39,613 nt of DNA from Corynebacterium gottingense. GTDB taxonomy: Bacteria > Actinomycetota > Actinomycetes > Mycobacteriales > Mycobacteriaceae. Shown in pieces: positions 39,289 to 39,613 of the stretch (within the stretch, counting starts at the first letter, position 1; every line of letters starts with the position of its first letter). The stretch is taken from NCBI RefSeq assembly GCF_003693265.1, contig NZ_RDRE01000015.1, positions 1-39,613 of the forward strand, written 5' to 3'. The translations under genes were made by a program, and so were the position numbers. The notes beneath the pieces are model-generated. The model did no database searches. It was not told the origin of the DNA and saw nothing but the letters and a program-made list of their open reading frames with translations.

Positions 39289-39613
39289 ATGTCCACCGCA
39301 GCAGTCGCTTCCAGCTCCCGCCCCGTCGCCATCCACGTCGCGGACGTGACCAAGACGTTCACTCCGAGTGGCAAGCATCCGGTCCACGCGCTGCGCGGCG
39401 TTTCCTTCGACGTCCGTGTCGGCGAGATCGTCGCTCTACTAGGGACGAACGGCGCGGGTAAGTCCACGCTCATCGACATCATCCTTGGGCTCACCACGGC
39501 CACGTCGGGCCAGGTGAGCGTCCTTGGCGGCACACCCAAGCAGGCTACGGGGAACGCGCGCATCGGCGCAGTGATGCAAACGGGAGGCCTGCTCACGGAC
39601 ATCACCGTCAAGG
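39289..39613 (+). CDS. ABC transporter ATP-binding protein (truncated by window end)
   Basis: The first 108 codons of an ABC-2 type exporter ATPase. After a short variable start (STAAVASSS) come VADVTKTF, ALRGVSFDV, the Walker A GTNGAGKST (52-60), LGLTTATSGQVSVLGG and IGAVMQTGGLLTDITVK, where the Q-loop Gln is visible. This matches the DrrA/YadG group that works with a separate permease, probably encoded next. No ribosome site precedes the ATG at 39289, suggesting leaderless translation. The substrate cannot be told from this part. Confidence 0.88.
   Translation, partial: MSTAAVASSSRPVAIHVADVTKTFTPSGKHPVHALRGVSFDVRVGEIVALLGTNGAGKSTLIDIILGLTTATSGQVSVLGGTPKQATGNARIGAVMQTGGLLTDITVK

Overview
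The window is high-G+C actinobacterial DNA, most likely from Corynebacterium. The signs are AAGGAG/GAAAGGA-type ribosome sites, frequent GTG/TTG starts, a phenylacetate (paa) cluster whose operators match the motif known for the C. glutamicum repressor PaaR, GlxR/CRP-like sites, and a JetABCD (MksFEBG) condensin operon. No rRNA, tRNA, CRISPR array or transposase was seen.

Left part (1-9.5 kb): an AT-rich edge carries a tandem repeat and two small unrecognised reading frames. Two very large genes follow: a 2121-residue DEAD/DEAH helicase with a DUF1998 region and a C-terminal Vsr-like nuclease domain (resembling DruE of Druantia systems), and a UvrD-type helicase whose N-terminus looks like a RelE/ParE toxin fold. 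They form a two-gene operon that does not match any complete named defence system I know. Next come gltS (sodium/glutamate symporter, 9.7-10.9 kb) and a convergent EcoRV-type restriction endonuclease and methyltransferase pair (11.0-12.9 kb).

Middle (13-27.3 kb): a complete aerobic phenylacetate pathway. paaABCDE-paaG-paaJ-paaF-paaH runs leftwards as one operon. paaI and the TetR-type repressor gene (paaR) are divergent, paaK and an MHS-family transporter run rightwards, and paaZ is divergent from a YdiI/EntH-like thioesterase. PaaK makes phenylacetyl-CoA, PaaABC(D)E epoxidises it, PaaG isomerises it to the oxepin, PaaZ opens and oxidises the ring, and PaaJ/F/H complete the beta-oxidation-like steps. 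Three palindromic operators lie in front of paaA, paaK and paaZ/thioesterase.

Right part (27.3-39.6 kb): a lone GIY-YIG nuclease protein, a CPYC-type FAD disulfide oxidoreductase, a single-chain GmrSD-like (DUF262-HNH) type IV restriction protein and a Wadjet (JetABCD) anti-plasmid operon whose jetA is cut by one in-frame amber codon. The GmrSD-Wadjet block is bracketed by two 81-bp direct repeats that differ at only two positions. The window ends with a one-helix membrane protein and the start of an ABC transporter ATPase preceded by a perfect 16-bp palindrome.

The most unexpected signal is a non-palindromic 11-mer, CGTCGATAAGC. It occurs exactly 11 times, in both orientations, ten times inside genes in different codon phases and once between genes. 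Chance predicts well under one copy.
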